A DNA stretch of 64,000 nt from Rhizobium sp. J15 (GTDB taxonomy: Bacteria > Pseudomonadota > Alphaproteobacteria > Rhizobiales > Rhizobiaceae). This document shows positions 35,471 through 45,163 of the stretch, one piece after another; within the stretch, counting starts at the first letter, position 1; every line of letters begins with the position of its first letter. Both the position numbers and the translations under genes were made by a program. Location: NCBI RefSeq assembly GCF_002531825.1, contig NZ_NWSX01000017.1, positions 1 to 64,000 of the forward strand. Direction: 5' to 3'. The notes under the pieces were generated by a model that searched no databases, was not told the DNA's origin, and worked only from the letters and a program-made list of their open reading frames with translations.

Positions 35471-36720
35471 GCAGCAGCCTTGGTCTTGACGGCTTCCTTG
35501 AGTGCCTTCACGAGGTCCGTGCGCTCCCAGGAGAACGAGCCGTCGCGGCCGGCCTTTCGGCCGAAATGGCCGTAGGCCGAGGTCTTGGCATAGATCGGCT
35601 TGTTGAGGTCGAGGTGACGGCGGATGCCCGACGGCGACAGGTCCATGTTCTCACGGATCGCGGCTTCGATCTGGTCTTCCGAAACGCCCTTGCCGGTGCC
35701 GTGCAGGTCGACATAGATCGACAGCGGCTGAGCGACGCCGATCGCGTAGGAGAGCTGGATCGTGCAGCGGTCGGCTAGGCTGGCGGCGACGACGTTCTTG
35801 GCGAGGTAGCGAGCGGCATAGGCGGCCGAACGGTCGACCTTGGTCGTGTCCTTGCCGGAGAATGCGCCGCCGCCATGCGGAGCCGCACCGCCGTAGGTGT
35901 CGACGATGATCTTTCGGCCGGTGAGGCCGGCGTCGCCGTCCGGACCGCCGATGACGAACTTGCCGGTCGGGTTGATGTACCACTTGCAGTCTTCAGCGAT
36001 CTTCAGTTCGCCGAGCGCTTCGCGGATATAGGGCTCGACGACGGCGCGGACCTTCTTGGAATCCCAGCTGTCGTCGAGATGCTGGGTCGAAAGCACGATC
36101 GACGTCACTTCCGACGGCTTGCCGTCGACGTAGCGCACGGTCACCTGGCTCTTGGCGTCCGGGCCGAGCTTGGCGACTTCGCCATCGCCCTTCTTGCGGG
36201 CGACCGCAAGCAGCTGCAGGATCTTGTGGGAGTAGTAGATCGGGGCCGGCATCAGGTCCGGTGTTTCCTTGCAGGCGTAGCCGAACATGATGCCCTGGTC
36301 GCCGGCACCCTCGTCGCCCTGCTGGTCGGCGGCGCTGTCGACGCCCTGGGCGATGTCGGCCGACTGCGAGTGCAGCAGCACGTCGATCTTCGCCTTCTTC
36401 CAGTGGAAGCCGTCCTGCTCGTAGCCGATATCCTTGATGGCGCGGCGGGCGGCGGCCTTGAACTTGGACGGGTTGATGACGTCCTTGCCGTCCTTGTCCT
36501 TCTTCATCAGGCTCGGCGGCAGGCGGACTTCGCCGGCGATGACGACGCGGTTGGTCGTTGCCAGCGTCTCGCAGGCAATGCGCACGCCCCAGGGATTGAC
36601 GCCTGTTTTGGCCGCTTCGCGGTAGACCAGGTCGACGATCTCGTCGGAGATGCGGTCACACACCTTGTCCGGATGACCTTCGGCAACAGATTCGCTGGTA
36701 AAGAGATAATTCGCGCGCAT
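35467..36720 (-). CDS. metK: S-adenosylmethionine synthetase
   Basis: A 417-residue enzyme making SAM from methionine and ATP. The start [27 protein letters not shown] is diagnostic; [11 protein letters not shown] appears as [19 protein letters not shown] near residue 130, and the P-loop-like [19 protein letters not shown] near 275. An insertion around residues 75-125 ([20 protein letters not shown]) and overall length are typical of alphaproteobacterial MetK. The ATG at 36718-36720 starts the family N terminus. An A+T-rich dyad about 80 bases upstream may control it. Confidence 0.98.
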   Translation of the reverse strand: MRANYLFTSESVAEGHPDKVCDRISDEIVDLVYREAAKTGVNPWGVRIACETLATTNRVVIAGEVRLPPSLMKKDKDGKDVINPSKFKAAARRAIKDIGYEQDGFHWKKAKIDVLLHSQSADIAQGVDSAADQQGDEGAGDQGIMFGYACKETPDLMPAPIYYSHKILQLLAVARKKGDGEVAKLGPDAKSQVTVRYVDGKPSEVTSIVLSTQHLDDSWDSKKVRAVVEPYIREALGELKIAEDCKWYINPTGKFVIGGPDGDAGLTGRKIIVDTYGGAAPHGGGAFSGKDTTKVDRSAAYAARYLAKNVVAASLADRCTIQLSYAIGVAQPLSIYVDLHGTGKGVSEDQIEAAIRENMDLSPSGIRRHLDLNKPIYAKTSAYGHFGRKAGRDGSFSWERTDLVKALKEAVKTKAAA

Positions 36721-36796
36721 TCCGGGATTCCCCTCAAAGAACAAAAGCTAGCTAGTAGGTACTCAGTTCACGCGCTGATGACAAGCGTACAACGAC

Positions 36797-36812
36797 ATAA
36801 ATATATCTTTAT
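36797..36812. promoter_or_regulatory. A+T-rich dyad upstream of metK
   Basis: ATAAATATATCTTTAT, a near-perfect palindrome (7 of 8 base pairs), lies 77 bases before the metK start. It is similar in style to operators of ArsR-type methionine/SAH regulators described in proteobacteria, but I cannot confirm the match. No SAM riboswitch consensus was recognised in this 178-base gap. Confidence 0.35.
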
Positions 36813-36849
36813 ATCTGCGGCAAAGTGACAAAGTTTGCCCCAAAACAGC

Positions 36850-36876
36850 AAAAAAGCGGCCTTTCGACCGCTTTTC
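36850..36876 (-). terminator. Rho-independent terminator of praR
   Basis: On the minus strand AAAAGCGG, 8-base loop, CCGCTTTT followed by TT, 23 bases after the praR stop. It separates praR from metK, which is transcribed in the same direction. Confidence 0.85.
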
Positions 36877-36898
36877 GAATTTCGGCAATGGCGATGGC

Positions 36899-37318
36899 TC
36901 AGTCGGAGTCGGCTTCGGCGGCCAGCGCCTTCACCAGCTCCACGACCTTGCGGCGAACCTTGGGGTCGGAAATCTTCACGAAGGCGCGATTGAGCTGCAG
37001 GCCTTCCGAGGAGGAGAGGAAATCGACGACGTAATTCGAGCTGGAAGCTTCGGCCATGCCGCCGATGGCGCCGGAATGTTCGCCCGGCGCATCCTCGAAG
37101 AAGAAGGACACCGGAACATTGAGAATGCTCGAAATGTTCTGCAGGCGGCTTGCGCCGACGCGGTTGGTGCCTTTTTCGTATTTCTGAATCTGCTGGAAGG
37201 TGATGCCCAGGCTCTCGCCAAGCTTTTCCTGGCTCATGCCCAGCATCGTGCGGCGAAGGCGAATGCGGCTGCCGACATGGATGTCGATCGGATTCGGCTT
37301 CTTCTTGTTTTCAATCAT
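36899..37318 (-). CDS. praR: XRE family transcriptional regulator, PraR-like
   Basis: A 139-residue regulator with a Cro/CI helix-turn-helix at about 17-72 (GSRIRLRRTMLGMSQEKLGESLGITFQQIQKYEKGTNRVGASRLQNISSIL) and an alphaproteobacterial C-terminal tail (FVKISDPKVRRKVVELVKALA). The form and the position upstream of metK match PraR of Rhizobium and Azorhizobium, which represses quorum-sensing, biofilm and attachment genes and affects nodulation. The name rests on recognition of the family, not on a search. Two palindromes about 80-110 bases upstream may be its control sites. Confidence 0.85.
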   Translation of the reverse strand: MIENKKKPNPIDIHVGSRIRLRRTMLGMSQEKLGESLGITFQQIQKYEKGTNRVGASRLQNISSILNVPVSFFFEDAPGEHSGAIGGMAEASSSNYVVDFLSSSEGLQLNRAFVKISDPKVRRKVVELVKALAAEADSD

Positions 37319-37396
37319 GGTCGTGCCCTAGCTACGAATTTCAACCTGTTTCTAACCGGCATGCCCCTGATCCATCCCAAAACGCCACGTTGTAAG

Positions 37397-37427
37397 CGGT
37401 GGGAACCCACCGATTAACATACGTTAA
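37397..37427. promoter_or_regulatory. Two adjacent palindromes upstream of praR
   Basis: CGGTGGG-AA-CCCACCG (37397-37412) is directly followed by TTAAC-ATAC-GTTAA (37414-37427), both perfect. They lie 79-109 bases before the praR ATG. The second is similar to CtrA-like TTAA-spaced sites but has a 6-base rather than 7-base spacing between TTAA halves. Confidence 0.4.
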
Positions 37428-37469
37428 GAACGCCGATTGACGCTACTATGCAATTTTAGGGGTTTTTGG

Positions 37470-39074
37470 TCAATTCAACCCTGAAATAAAACCTGCGCGT
37501 GAAATTAGTGCAATCAAAATCAACAGCGCCTCAATCAACCAGAAGTATGTTTGATGGGGGAATGTTGTTCCGAACCCATTGCCGAGCCCATCAACAGTTG
37601 CATCAATAAAGCCGCTCTCACCAAGATCGAGGCCGGCGATGATTTCTCCATGCGCGTTCACCAGGGCCGAAATGCCGTTGTTGGCGTCGCGAATCAGCGG
37701 CAGGCCGGTCTCGATCGCGCGTACCCGCGCCTGCTGGAAATGCTGATAGGGGCCGGGCGTGATGCCGAACCAGGCATCGTTGGTGATATTGAGGAGCGCG
37801 TTCGCGTCTTTTATGTCGCCGGTCATTTCGCCGGGAAAAATGATCTCGTAGCAGATCAGCGGGTAGAGATTGAGGCCGCCGGGCAGCGCCAGCAGATGCC
37901 GGGTGGCGGCAGCCGAAAATCCTCCGGGTATTTCGACGACGTTCTGGATGCCGAATTCGGTGAGCAGGTCCTCGAAAGGCAGATATTCGCCGAAGGGCAC
38001 CAGATGCACCTTGTCGGAGGCGGCGATGATCTGGCCGCGCCCGTCGATCACGTAGATGGAATTGTAGTAGCGCACCGGCGTGCCCGGCCCCATCTCCTCG
38101 GCGCGCACCGCGCCGGCGATCAGGATCTGGTTGTCGTCGAGCGTATCGGCGATCCGGGTCAGCGCATCCTGATTGTCGGTCAGGATGAACGGGATCGAGG
38201 TTTCCGGCCAGACGATAATGTCAGGCTTGCGCCCGCCATTCTGAGGGGCTGCGGCCGAAAGCTTCAGATGCGTTTCGAAAATTGCGTTGCGGTCGGCGTC
38301 GTTGTCCATCTTCGCCGCCTGGTCGATATCAGGCTGCACCAGCCGTACCACCGGCCGCTTGTCCTCGGGCAGGGGTTGCGGCCGCGGCGCGAGATAAAGG
38401 GCATAGGCGCCGTAACCGAGATGGGCACCGAACAGCACCACGGCGAGCGCGATACCCGGCAGCGCGCCTTGCCGCGTTCCGGCAAGGGCAGGGGCGGAAA
38501 AGACGAAGACGGCAAGGGCCGTCACCCCCATCGCCCCGACCACATGCGCCGACTGCATCATCAGCGGAACGGGCATCATCCCGTAGCCGACGGCGTTCCA
38601 GGGGAAGCCGGTGAGGATCGTGCTGCGAAGCCATTCCAGGAGGCCGAAGGCTGCCGCAAGCGCGGCGATCCGCCCCAGGCCGTCAGACCAGAAGATGCGG
38701 GCAAGCGCGGTCGCCAGGCCGTAAAAGATCGCAAGACAGGCCGGCAGGCCGAGGATGGCGAGCGGCAGCGCCCAGGCGAACTCGTCCGAATCGACGAGCA
38801 GCGCGTGGGCGAGCCACCAGAGACCGGCGACGAAATAGCCGAAGCCGAACAGCCAGCCGACGGTGAACGCCGGCCATAGCCTGCCGACGAGGCTGCTTTC
38901 AGGCGAAGCCGCTGCCCCGTCGATCAGCCAGACGAGCAGCGTGAAGGACAAGAACATCGCCGCGAAGAAGCCGAAGGGCGGCAGCGCCAGCACGGCGAAT
39001 GCCCCGGCGAAGACGGCCAGCAACGACCGTTTGAACCCCCAGACGAGGATAACCCTGTCCGCAAGCCGCTCCAT
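37470..39074 (-). CDS. lnt: Apolipoprotein N-acyltransferase
   Basis: A 534-residue inner-membrane enzyme that adds the third acyl chain to lipoproteins. An N-terminal multi-helix membrane part (about 1-210) precedes a periplasmic nitrilase-like domain with the triad: Glu in IIVWPETSIPF, Lys in DKVHLVPFGEYLPFE, Cys in LICYEIIFPGE; NITNDAWFG follows. A last helix (FWLIEALLILIALIS) closes the protein. The ATG at 39072-39074 has GGGAG five bases upstream, better than the two ATGs before it. It lies 66 bases after corC on the same strand, as in many proteobacteria. Confidence 0.96.
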   Translation of the reverse strand: MERLADRVILVWGFKRSLLAVFAGAFAVLALPPFGFFAAMFLSFTLLVWLIDGAAASPESSLVGRLWPAFTVGWLFGFGYFVAGLWWLAHALLVDSDEFAWALPLAILGLPACLAIFYGLATALARIFWSDGLGRIAALAAAFGLLEWLRSTILTGFPWNAVGYGMMPVPLMMQSAHVVGAMGVTALAVFVFSAPALAGTRQGALPGIALAVVLFGAHLGYGAYALYLAPRPQPLPEDKRPVVRLVQPDIDQAAKMDNDADRNAIFETHLKLSAAAPQNGGRKPDIIVWPETSIPFILTDNQDALTRIADTLDDNQILIAGAVRAEEMGPGTPVRYYNSIYVIDGRGQIIAASDKVHLVPFGEYLPFEDLLTEFGIQNVVEIPGGFSAAATRHLLALPGGLNLYPLICYEIIFPGEMTGDIKDANALLNITNDAWFGITPGPYQHFQQARVRAIETGLPLIRDANNGISALVNAHGEIIAGLDLGESGFIDATVDGLGNGFGTTFPHQTYFWLIEALLILIALISRAGFISGLN

Positions 39075-39140
39075 GCGCACTCCCATCAAGCCGCGAATCA
39101 ACCCATCCGCAGTCTTTCAAAAAAGCGGCTCTTTGTCCTG

Positions 39141-40283
39141 TCAGTTGGCAGTCGATTCGGCCGGCCTGTCGTCGCCGACCTCGGAACCGGGGCCGATATC
39201 GCCGTCCGCCTTGGCGCGGCGGCGGATGGCGTGGCGCTTGCGGGTGATGCGCAGCCGCTTGATGCGGCGTGGATCGGCATCGAGAATGTGGAACTCGAAG
39301 TTCGGGAGCGCCTGGACGACTTCGCCGCGAACCGGGATGCGGCCCAGGGCGGAGAAGATCAGGCCGCCCAGCGTATCGACCTCGTCGACCTGCTCGCTGA
39401 TATCGAAATCCGGTCCGATCGCTTCGGCGATCTCTTCCAGTTCGACGCGGGCATCGGCGACGAAGACGTCTTCGGCGACGCGCTTGAACATCACCTCTTC
39501 GTCGTCATGCTCGTCGTCGATGTCGCCGACCACCATTTCGACGATGTCCTCATGCGAGGCGAGCCCGTCGGTGCCGCCATATTCGTCGATGACGAGCGCC
39601 ATCTGGGTACGGTTCACCTGCATGCGGCGAAGCAGGTCGGAGGCCAGCATCGACGGCGGCACGAACAGGATCTTGCGGATGATGCCGGCTTCGGCCAGCG
39701 TCTTCTGCAGATCGACGCGGGCGAGATCGAAATTCGGCTTGGCCGAGCGCGACGGCTTCTGGATGTTTTCCGGCGCGACCTCGATCGCCGGCGCGGCGGC
39801 GGGTTTGGCCGATCCGCGGCGCTTGTTGCGCGCCTGCTTGGCGACATAGGAGAGCAGGTCGCGGATATGCACCATGCCGCGCGGATCATCGAGCGTGTCG
39901 GCATAGACGGGCATGCGCGAGCGTCCGGATTCCTCGAAGAGGATCATCAGTTCGCCGATGGTGATGTTCTGGTCCACCGCCTCGATATCGGCGCGCGGCA
40001 CCATCACGTCGGCGACGCGCACTTCGCGAAAGCGCAGGATGTTGTGCAGCATCGCCCGCTCGTCGGGCGAAAAGGCGTCGTCGCCGGCCGCATCGGTCAT
40101 CAGCGCGTCGGCAAGATCTTCGCGCAGCCGCGAACCCTGTTGCGGGCGGAGAATGCGCGCGGCGCGCGACCAGAAGGATTGGGGTCGGCCGGATGGCCGA
40201 CTACTACTGCCCGCCTCGTCTGAGGAAGAGGATGGCTCGGAGTCCTTGGCGTCTGCCGCCGGCTTCGTCGTAAAGTCGCTCAT
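39141..40283 (-). CDS. CorC/TlyC family CBS-domain protein
   Basis: A 380-residue hemolysin-family protein without the N-terminal DUF21 membrane domain. A disordered Ser/Pro-rich start (about 1-40) leads to [30 protein letters not shown] (near residue 70), two CBS domains (about 88-260, with a roughly 50-residue insert of [13 protein letters not shown] type between them) and a C-terminal transporter-associated domain ending in RIKRLRITR. It is linked to magnesium or cobalt efflux in enterobacteria. Its start overlaps the ybeY stop (ATGA). Confidence 0.92.
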   Translation of the reverse strand: MSDFTTKPAADAKDSEPSSSSDEAGSSSRPSGRPQSFWSRAARILRPQQGSRLREDLADALMTDAAGDDAFSPDERAMLHNILRFREVRVADVMVPRADIEAVDQNITIGELMILFEESGRSRMPVYADTLDDPRGMVHIRDLLSYVAKQARNKRRGSAKPAAAPAIEVAPENIQKPSRSAKPNFDLARVDLQKTLAEAGIIRKILFVPPSMLASDLLRRMQVNRTQMALVIDEYGGTDGLASHEDIVEMVVGDIDDEHDDEEVMFKRVAEDVFVADARVELEEIAEAIGPDFDISEQVDEVDTLGGLIFSALGRIPVRGEVVQALPNFEFHILDADPRRIKRLRITRKRHAIRRRAKADGDIGPGSEVGDDRPAESTAN

Positions 40284-40795
40284 GGTTCCATTTTAAGGTC
40301 TTGACCCTCGTAAGGATCAGATAGGCCGAGCTGCGCCAAAATGCGAGTCTCCAACCCCTCCATAATTTCGGCTTCGTCACTATTCATATGGTCGTAGCCG
40401 AGAAGATGCAAGAAACCATGGACCAGAAGATGCGTCAGGTGGTCGTCGAAACTCTTTTCGAGCTCCTGAGCCTCCCGTTCCACGGTCTCGCGGGCGATGA
40501 TGATGTCGCCGAGCATCGGACCCGGCATCTTGCCGGGCTGAACCGGAAAGGCCGGGAAGGACAGCACGTTGGTCGCCTTGTCCTTGCCGCGCCATTCCGC
40601 ATTGATGTCCTGGATCGAGGCATCGTCGGTAAAAACCAGGGAAACCTCGGGCGGCATCTGCGGAAAGGGCTGCTTCTCGCTGTCACGCAAATAGACCGCT
40701 GCGGCCCCGAGAACGCGGTCGCAGAACGACAGCAGCGTTTCCTCCCCGGGCCAGCCGATGTCCTCGACGCTGATCTGGATGTCGAGTTCGGCCAT
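40280..40795 (-). CDS. ybeY: Endoribonuclease YbeY (rRNA maturation factor)
   Basis: A 171-residue metalloprotein for 16S rRNA 3'-end processing and ribosome quality control. The zinc motif [21 protein letters not shown] (near residue 131) has the three His ligands, and [30 protein letters not shown] is the family core. Start and stop overlap both neighbours (phoH TAATG and corC ATGA). In Sinorhizobium YbeY affects symbiosis and small-RNA regulation, which may apply here. Confidence 0.96.
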   Translation of the reverse strand: MAELDIQISVEDIGWPGEETLLSFCDRVLGAAAVYLRDSEKQPFPQMPPEVSLVFTDDASIQDINAEWRGKDKATNVLSFPAFPVQPGKMPGPMLGDIIIARETVEREAQELEKSFDDHLTHLLVHGFLHLLGYDHMNSDEAEIMEGLETRILAQLGLSDPYEGQDLKMEP

Positions 40796-41847
40796 TAGTC
40801 CTGCCGGCTGACGTCTTCAGCGTCGACGGCATAGGTGGAATCATAGGCCCTGACGATGCGCCCGACCAGCGGATGACGCACGACGTCGGTATCCTTGAAG
40901 CGCACGATCGAGATGCCCTCGACGCCGTTCAGAAGCTGCAGGGCCTCGACCAGGCCGGATTTGACGCCGCGCGGCAAGTCGATCTGACTCGGGTCGCCGG
41001 TCACGATCATGCGCGCGTTTTCGCCGAGACGCGTCAGGAACATCTTCATCTGCATCGACGTGGTGTTCTGCGCTTCGTCGAGGATGATGGCGGCGTTGGC
41101 GAGCGTGCGGCCGCGCATGAAGGCGAGCGGCGCGATTTCGATGACGCCGGCAGTGATCGCCCGGTCGACCTTGTCGGCGGGGATCATGTCGTAGAGCGCG
41201 TCATAGAGCGGGCGGAGATAGGGATCGACCTTTTCCTTCATGTCGCCCGGCAGGAAGCCGAGGCGCTCGCCGGCTTCGACCGCCGGACGCGACAGGATGA
41301 TCTTTTCGACCGCGCCGCGCTCCAGAAGCTGGGCGGCGTGCGCGACGGCGAGATAAGTCTTGCCGGTGCCGGCAGGACCGACGCCGAAGACGAGCTCGGC
41401 GCGCTCCAGCGCCCGGATATAGGCGTCCTGCGTCGGTGTGCGCGCGATGATCGTCTTCTTGCGGGTGGAAATCTGCGCCATGGTCAGCTTGGCCTTGCGC
41501 TCCATTGTGGGAAGGCTGAGCTGATCGTCGGCGGCGACCGCCATGCGGATTGCGCCCTCGACGTCGGATCGTTCCACGCTGCCGCCCTTCTGAAGCTTTT
41601 CATAGAGATAATCGAGCGTGCGCCGCGCCTGGTTGGTGGCCACGACGTCACCCGATATGACGACGGAATTGCCGCGCGCCCGCGCATCGATGTTGAGCCG
41701 CTCTTCGAGCAGCTTGAGATTCTGGTCGAACTGGCCAAAGAGCTCGCTGGCGAACCGATTGTTCTCGAACGTCAGGACGAAGTGATTGGTGTCGCTCGGC
41801 GTGCGGGGGTGGCGCGGTGAAGAAGAAACCAATTCTTGTCCGTTCAA
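40795..41847 (-). CDS. phoH: PhoH-like ATPase
   Basis: A 350-residue P-loop ATPase. An N-terminal KH-like part (about 20-110, [30 protein letters not shown]) precedes the ATPase domain with Walker [18 protein letters not shown] (about 157) and Walker [13 protein letters not shown], plus GDPSQIDLP. PhoH family proteins are predicted RNA helicases/ATPases and share operons with YbeY, as here. It lies 18 bases after miaB. The phosphate-starvation role of E. coli PhoH should not be assumed. Confidence 0.94.
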   Translation of the reverse strand: MNGQELVSSSPRHPRTPSDTNHFVLTFENNRFASELFGQFDQNLKLLEERLNIDARARGNSVVISGDVVATNQARRTLDYLYEKLQKGGSVERSDVEGAIRMAVAADDQLSLPTMERKAKLTMAQISTRKKTIIARTPTQDAYIRALERAELVFGVGPAGTGKTYLAVAHAAQLLERGAVEKIILSRPAVEAGERLGFLPGDMKEKVDPYLRPLYDALYDMIPADKVDRAITAGVIEIAPLAFMRGRTLANAAIILDEAQNTTSMQMKMFLTRLGENARMIVTGDPSQIDLPRGVKSGLVEALQLLNGVEGISIVRFKDTDVVRHPLVGRIVRAYDSTYAVDAEDVSRQD

Positions 41848-41865
41848 GCGGTCGGGCTCCTTGGG

Positions 41866-43275
41866 TTAAACCGCAGCCTCTGCGCGTTCGGCAAACAGGC
41901 TGTTGGTTCCGGTTCCGGTGATTCGCACTTTGATAATGTCACCGATTTGCGATGCTTTTGCATCAACATTCACGGATTGAAGCCACGGAGAACGTCCGAT
42001 GAGCTGGCCGGCCATGCGGCCGGGCTTTTCGAGCAGCAGATCGATCTCCTTGCCGATGCAGGATTCGGCAAATTCCTGCTGCTGCTTCAGGAGAAGCGCT
42101 TGCAGGCGTTCCAGCCGTTCTGCCTTGGTTTCTTCCGGCACCTGGTCCTTCAGTTCCGCACCGGGTGTGCCCGGCCGAGTCGAGTATTTGAACGAGAAGG
42201 CCTGCGCGTAGCGCACCTCCTCCACAAGTCTCAGTGTATCCTCAAAATCCGCGTCTGTCTCCCCCGGAAAGCCGGTAATGAAATCGCCCGACAGCGCGAT
42301 GTCGGGCCGCACCGTGCGGATGCGCTCGATCAGCGTCAGATATTCCGCTGCCGTGTGGCGCCGGTTCATCGCCTTCAGGATACGGTCCGAGCCAGATTGC
42401 ACCGGCAGGTGCAGGTAGGGCATCAGCGCCCTCAGGTCGCGATGGGCCTCGATCAGCCGGTCGTCCATGTCGCGCGGATGGCTCGTGGTATAACGCAGCC
42501 GCGCAAGGCCGGGGATCTCGGCGAGGCGGTAGAGCAGGTCGCCGAGGCTCCAGGCCTCGCCGCGCGGCCCGGCACCGTGCCAGGCATTGACGTTCTGCCC
42601 GAGCAGGGTGATCTCGCGCACGCCGCCCTCGACCAGCTTTTCGGCTTCCTCGACGATCTGGGAAACCGGCCGCGACACTTCCGAACCGCGCGTATAGGGC
42701 ACGACGCAGAAGGTGCAGAACTTGTCGCAGCCTTCCTGCACCGTCAGGAAGGCAGTGACGCCGCGGGCGCGGATCTTTCGGCTTTCGGCGATCGGCAGAT
42801 GCTCGAACTTGTCCTCGATCGCATATTCCGTATCGACGACGCGGCGGCCCTCCTTGGCCTGGCGCAGCGCTTCCGGCAGGCGATGATAGGTCTGCGGGCC
42901 GATGACGACATCGACGGCGGGCGCCCGGCGCAGGATCTCCTCGCCTTCGGCCTGGGCGACGCAGCCGGCCACGCCGATCATCATCTCCCGGCCGTCCGCC
43001 GCCTTCTTCTTTTTCATCTCGCGCAGCCGGCCGAGCGCCGAATAGACCTTCTCAGCGGCCTTTTCTCTGATATGGCAGGTGTTGAGGAGAACGAGGTCCG
43101 CCTCTTCCATGTCTTCCGTCGGCTCGTAACCGTCGCGGGCGAGGGCATCGCTCATGCGTGTGGAATCGTAGACGTTCATCTGGCAGCCATAGGTCTTGAT
43201 GAAGACCTTGCGGCTGTTGGAGCCATCGCGAAGTGTCTGCTCCGGGGCCGGAAGAAGGGCGCTGTCCTGTGTCAT
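41866..43275 (-). CDS. miaB: tRNA-2-methylthio-N6-dimethylallyladenosine synthase
   Basis: A 469-residue methylthiotransferase that adds the methylthio group to i6A37 of tRNA. The N-terminal cluster domain has Cys in [10 protein letters not shown] (near residue 30), [11 protein letters not shown] and GVAGCVAQ; the radical SAM motif [17 protein letters not shown] is near residue 184; the C-terminal TRAM domain carries [15 protein letters not shown]. It heads the miaB-phoH-ybeY-corC-lnt run, a widespread gene order. Confidence 0.97.
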   Translation of the reverse strand: MTQDSALLPAPEQTLRDGSNSRKVFIKTYGCQMNVYDSTRMSDALARDGYEPTEDMEEADLVLLNTCHIREKAAEKVYSALGRLREMKKKKAADGREMMIGVAGCVAQAEGEEILRRAPAVDVVIGPQTYHRLPEALRQAKEGRRVVDTEYAIEDKFEHLPIAESRKIRARGVTAFLTVQEGCDKFCTFCVVPYTRGSEVSRPVSQIVEEAEKLVEGGVREITLLGQNVNAWHGAGPRGEAWSLGDLLYRLAEIPGLARLRYTTSHPRDMDDRLIEAHRDLRALMPYLHLPVQSGSDRILKAMNRRHTAAEYLTLIERIRTVRPDIALSGDFITGFPGETDADFEDTLRLVEEVRYAQAFSFKYSTRPGTPGAELKDQVPEETKAERLERLQALLLKQQQEFAESCIGKEIDLLLEKPGRMAGQLIGRSPWLQSVNVDAKASQIGDIIKVRITGTGTNSLFAERAEAAV

Positions 43276-43324
43276 GCCCGGCTATTTAGTGGTTTTTGCG
43301 GCCTGAGAAAATCGAAATCTTGCT

Positions 43325-44122
43325 TCAGGAAATTTCGCGCCCGCGCAGGCAGGTGTTGAGCAGGTTGCGGATGCGCAGGGCGATCGTCGCGCTCACCTCC
43401 TTGCGGTTGGTGTCGGCGCGATATTCCACCGCCTCGCCGAAGCAAACCTCGGCATCGATGGCGCCGCATCTGACGATGTCGATGAGATGCGGCAGGAGCT
43501 CGATATCGCCCGGCCAGGCGGCGAGCGGCCTATGATAGCGCCCCATGGCGATGCCGTGCACCTTGGTATAGGCGATGGCCACCGGCTGCACCACGACGGT
43601 GCCCGTCGGCGAAGCGGGCACGGCCATCGCGGCGGCGCCGAACAGCGAGGACTTGACGTCCAGCAGCCGGTTGCCGTCCGACGTCGTGCCCTCGGGGAAG
43701 AGCACGATGATCTCGCCGTCGGCCATGCGCCCGGCGATCTCATTGGCCTGATGGCCGGTCTTGCGCCTTTCCTCGCGCACGACGAAGACGCTTTTCTGCA
43801 GCTTGGCGAGCGTGCCGAAGATCGGCCAGTCGGCCACCTCGATCTTGGCGATGAAGGCGACGTCGGCGACGGCCGACATCACCATGATATCCATCCAGGA
43901 GGAGTGATTGGAACAGAGCATCAGCGGTCGGCGATCTTCCAGCCTTCCGCTCACACGGATGCGGATGCCGAGGCAATAGCAAACGATGCGGTGCCAGATG
44001 CGCGGAAGCCAACGGCGCAGCCGCCAGTCGAAGCGCAGGGCCAGCAGCTGCAGCGGCATAAGCGCGATGCTGACGACGAGGATGACGACCGCGGCGAGGG
44101 CGATGCGCAGCCAGGCGATCAA
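43325..44122 (-). CDS. plsC: 1-acyl-sn-glycerol-3-phosphate acyltransferase
   Basis: A 265-residue membrane acyltransferase of phosphatidic acid synthesis. A hydrophobic N-terminal helix (IALAAVVILVVSIALMPLQLLAL) anchors it; the catalytic HxxxxD motif is NHSSWMD (near residue 75), and the glycerol-phosphate site is VLFPEGTTSDGNRLL (near 140). The length fits the family. A paralogue for ornithine lipids (OlsA) cannot be excluded from motifs alone. Confidence 0.9.
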   Translation of the reverse strand: MIAWLRIALAAVVILVVSIALMPLQLLALRFDWRLRRWLPRIWHRIVCYCLGIRIRVSGRLEDRRPLMLCSNHSSWMDIMVMSAVADVAFIAKIEVADWPIFGTLAKLQKSVFVVREERRKTGHQANEIAGRMADGEIIVLFPEGTTSDGNRLLDVKSSLFGAAAMAVPASPTGTVVVQPVAIAYTKVHGIAMGRYHRPLAAWPGDIELLPHLIDIVRCGAIDAEVCFGEAVEYRADTNRKEVSATIALRIRNLLNTCLRGREIS

Positions 44123-44149
44123 ATGCCACTCTCCCGGGCTGCCATTGCT

Positions 44150-44578
44150 TCAGTGGTCTTCGTTTTTCAGCGGAATGCCGTAGAGCTCCAGGCGGTGGTC
44201 GACCAGCCGGAAGCCGTGCTCGCGGGCGATGCGTTCCTGCAGCGCCTCGATCTCGGGCGAACGGAATTCGATCACCGTACCGTTCTTCAGGTCGATCAGG
44301 TGGTCGTGATGTTCTTCCGGCACGGTTTCGTAGCGCGAGCGTCCGTCGCGGAAGTCGTGGCGGGCGATGATGCCGGCATCCTCGAACAGCTTGACGGTGC
44401 GATAAACGGTCGAGATCGAAATCTTCGCGTCGACCTTCACCGAGCGGCGGTAAAGCTCTTCGACGTCGGGATGATCTTGTGAGTCTTCCAGGATCCGCGC
44501 GATCACGCGGCGCTGCTCGGTCATGCGCATGCCGCGTTCGGTGCAAAGCTCCTCGAGGGTCTTGGCTACATCAGGCAT
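44150..44578 (-). CDS. fur: Fur family metalloregulator (Fur/Mur)
   Basis: A 142-residue Fur-superfamily regulator with a winged helix (MRMTEQRRVIARILEDSQDHPDVEELYRRSVKVDAKISISTVYRTVKLFEDAGII) and the metal-binding segment EEHHDHLIDLKNGTVIEF. There is no C-terminal CxxC zinc pair, as in rhizobial Fur/Mur proteins. In Rhizobium and Sinorhizobium the orthologue mainly senses manganese and represses sitABCD and is called Mur. The choice between Fur and Mur rests on that knowledge. Confidence 0.92.
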   Translation of the reverse strand: MPDVAKTLEELCTERGMRMTEQRRVIARILEDSQDHPDVEELYRRSVKVDAKISISTVYRTVKLFEDAGIIARHDFRDGRSRYETVPEEHHDHLIDLKNGTVIEFRSPEIEALQERIAREHGFRLVDHRLELYGIPLKNEDH

Positions 44579-44662
44579 GGCCCGCCTTCAAAAAGATATT
44601 CGTCTTGCGACAAGGCAGGACGGCGTTCGCGCCGACCAGCATGTCATCTCTCTGTCAGGGAA

Positions 44663-45163
44663 CTACCGAAGAACGCGCTTCATGACAAGCGCCGTGGAGA
44701 GGGCGCCGTTCTCCTGCTTGTAGTAGCCCTGGCGCTCGCCGACCTTTTCGAAGCCGAGCTTGCGATAGAGGCCAAGAGCCGCCGTATTGCCGTTGTCGAC
44801 CTCGAGAAACATGGCCTCGCCGCCGCGTGCGCGTGCTTCCCGCATCGCCGCCTGCATCAGCCGCCAGCCGAGCCCGGAGCGGGCGGCCTTGGCCTGTACG
44901 GCGATCGTCAGGATTTCCGCCTCGCCGGCGACTTCGCGTGCGAGAATGAAGCCCGGAAGCGGTTTCCTCAGGATGGCGTTGGTCTGGCGCGCGACGAAGC
45001 CGAACACCGTCTCTTGAGAGAGCAGGCTGTGGAATTCGCCGTCGCCCCAGGGACGGGCGAAGCGTTCGCCATGCAGGACGGCGACATCACGGCAATCCTC
45101 GCGCTCCATGGCGACGATTTCGAATTCGGGCTTCAGCGTCAGATAGGCTTCCAGCATCGTCAT
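44663..45163 (-). CDS. rimI: Ribosomal protein S18-alanine N-acetyltransferase-like GNAT
   Basis: A 166-residue GNAT acetyltransferase. The acetyl-CoA loop QAKAARSGLGWRLMQAAMREARARGGEAMFLEVDNGNTAALGLYRKLGFEKVGERQGYY is close to RimI, which acetylates the N terminus of S18. It overlaps tsaB by four bases (ATGA), a pairing common in bacteria. Exact substrate is inferred from this context. Confidence 0.9.
   Translation of the reverse strand: MTMLEAYLTLKPEFEIVAMEREDCRDVAVLHGERFARPWGDGEFHSLLSQETVFGFVARQTNAILRKPLPGFILAREVAGEAEILTIAVQAKAARSGLGWRLMQAAMREARARGGEAMFLEVDNGNTAALGLYRKLGFEKVGERQGYYKQENGALSTALVMKRVLR

Noticed and set aside
36721-36898. SAM riboswitch upstream of metK
   Set aside because: None of the SAM-II or SAM/SAH conserved cores I know was found; only A+T-rich dyads.
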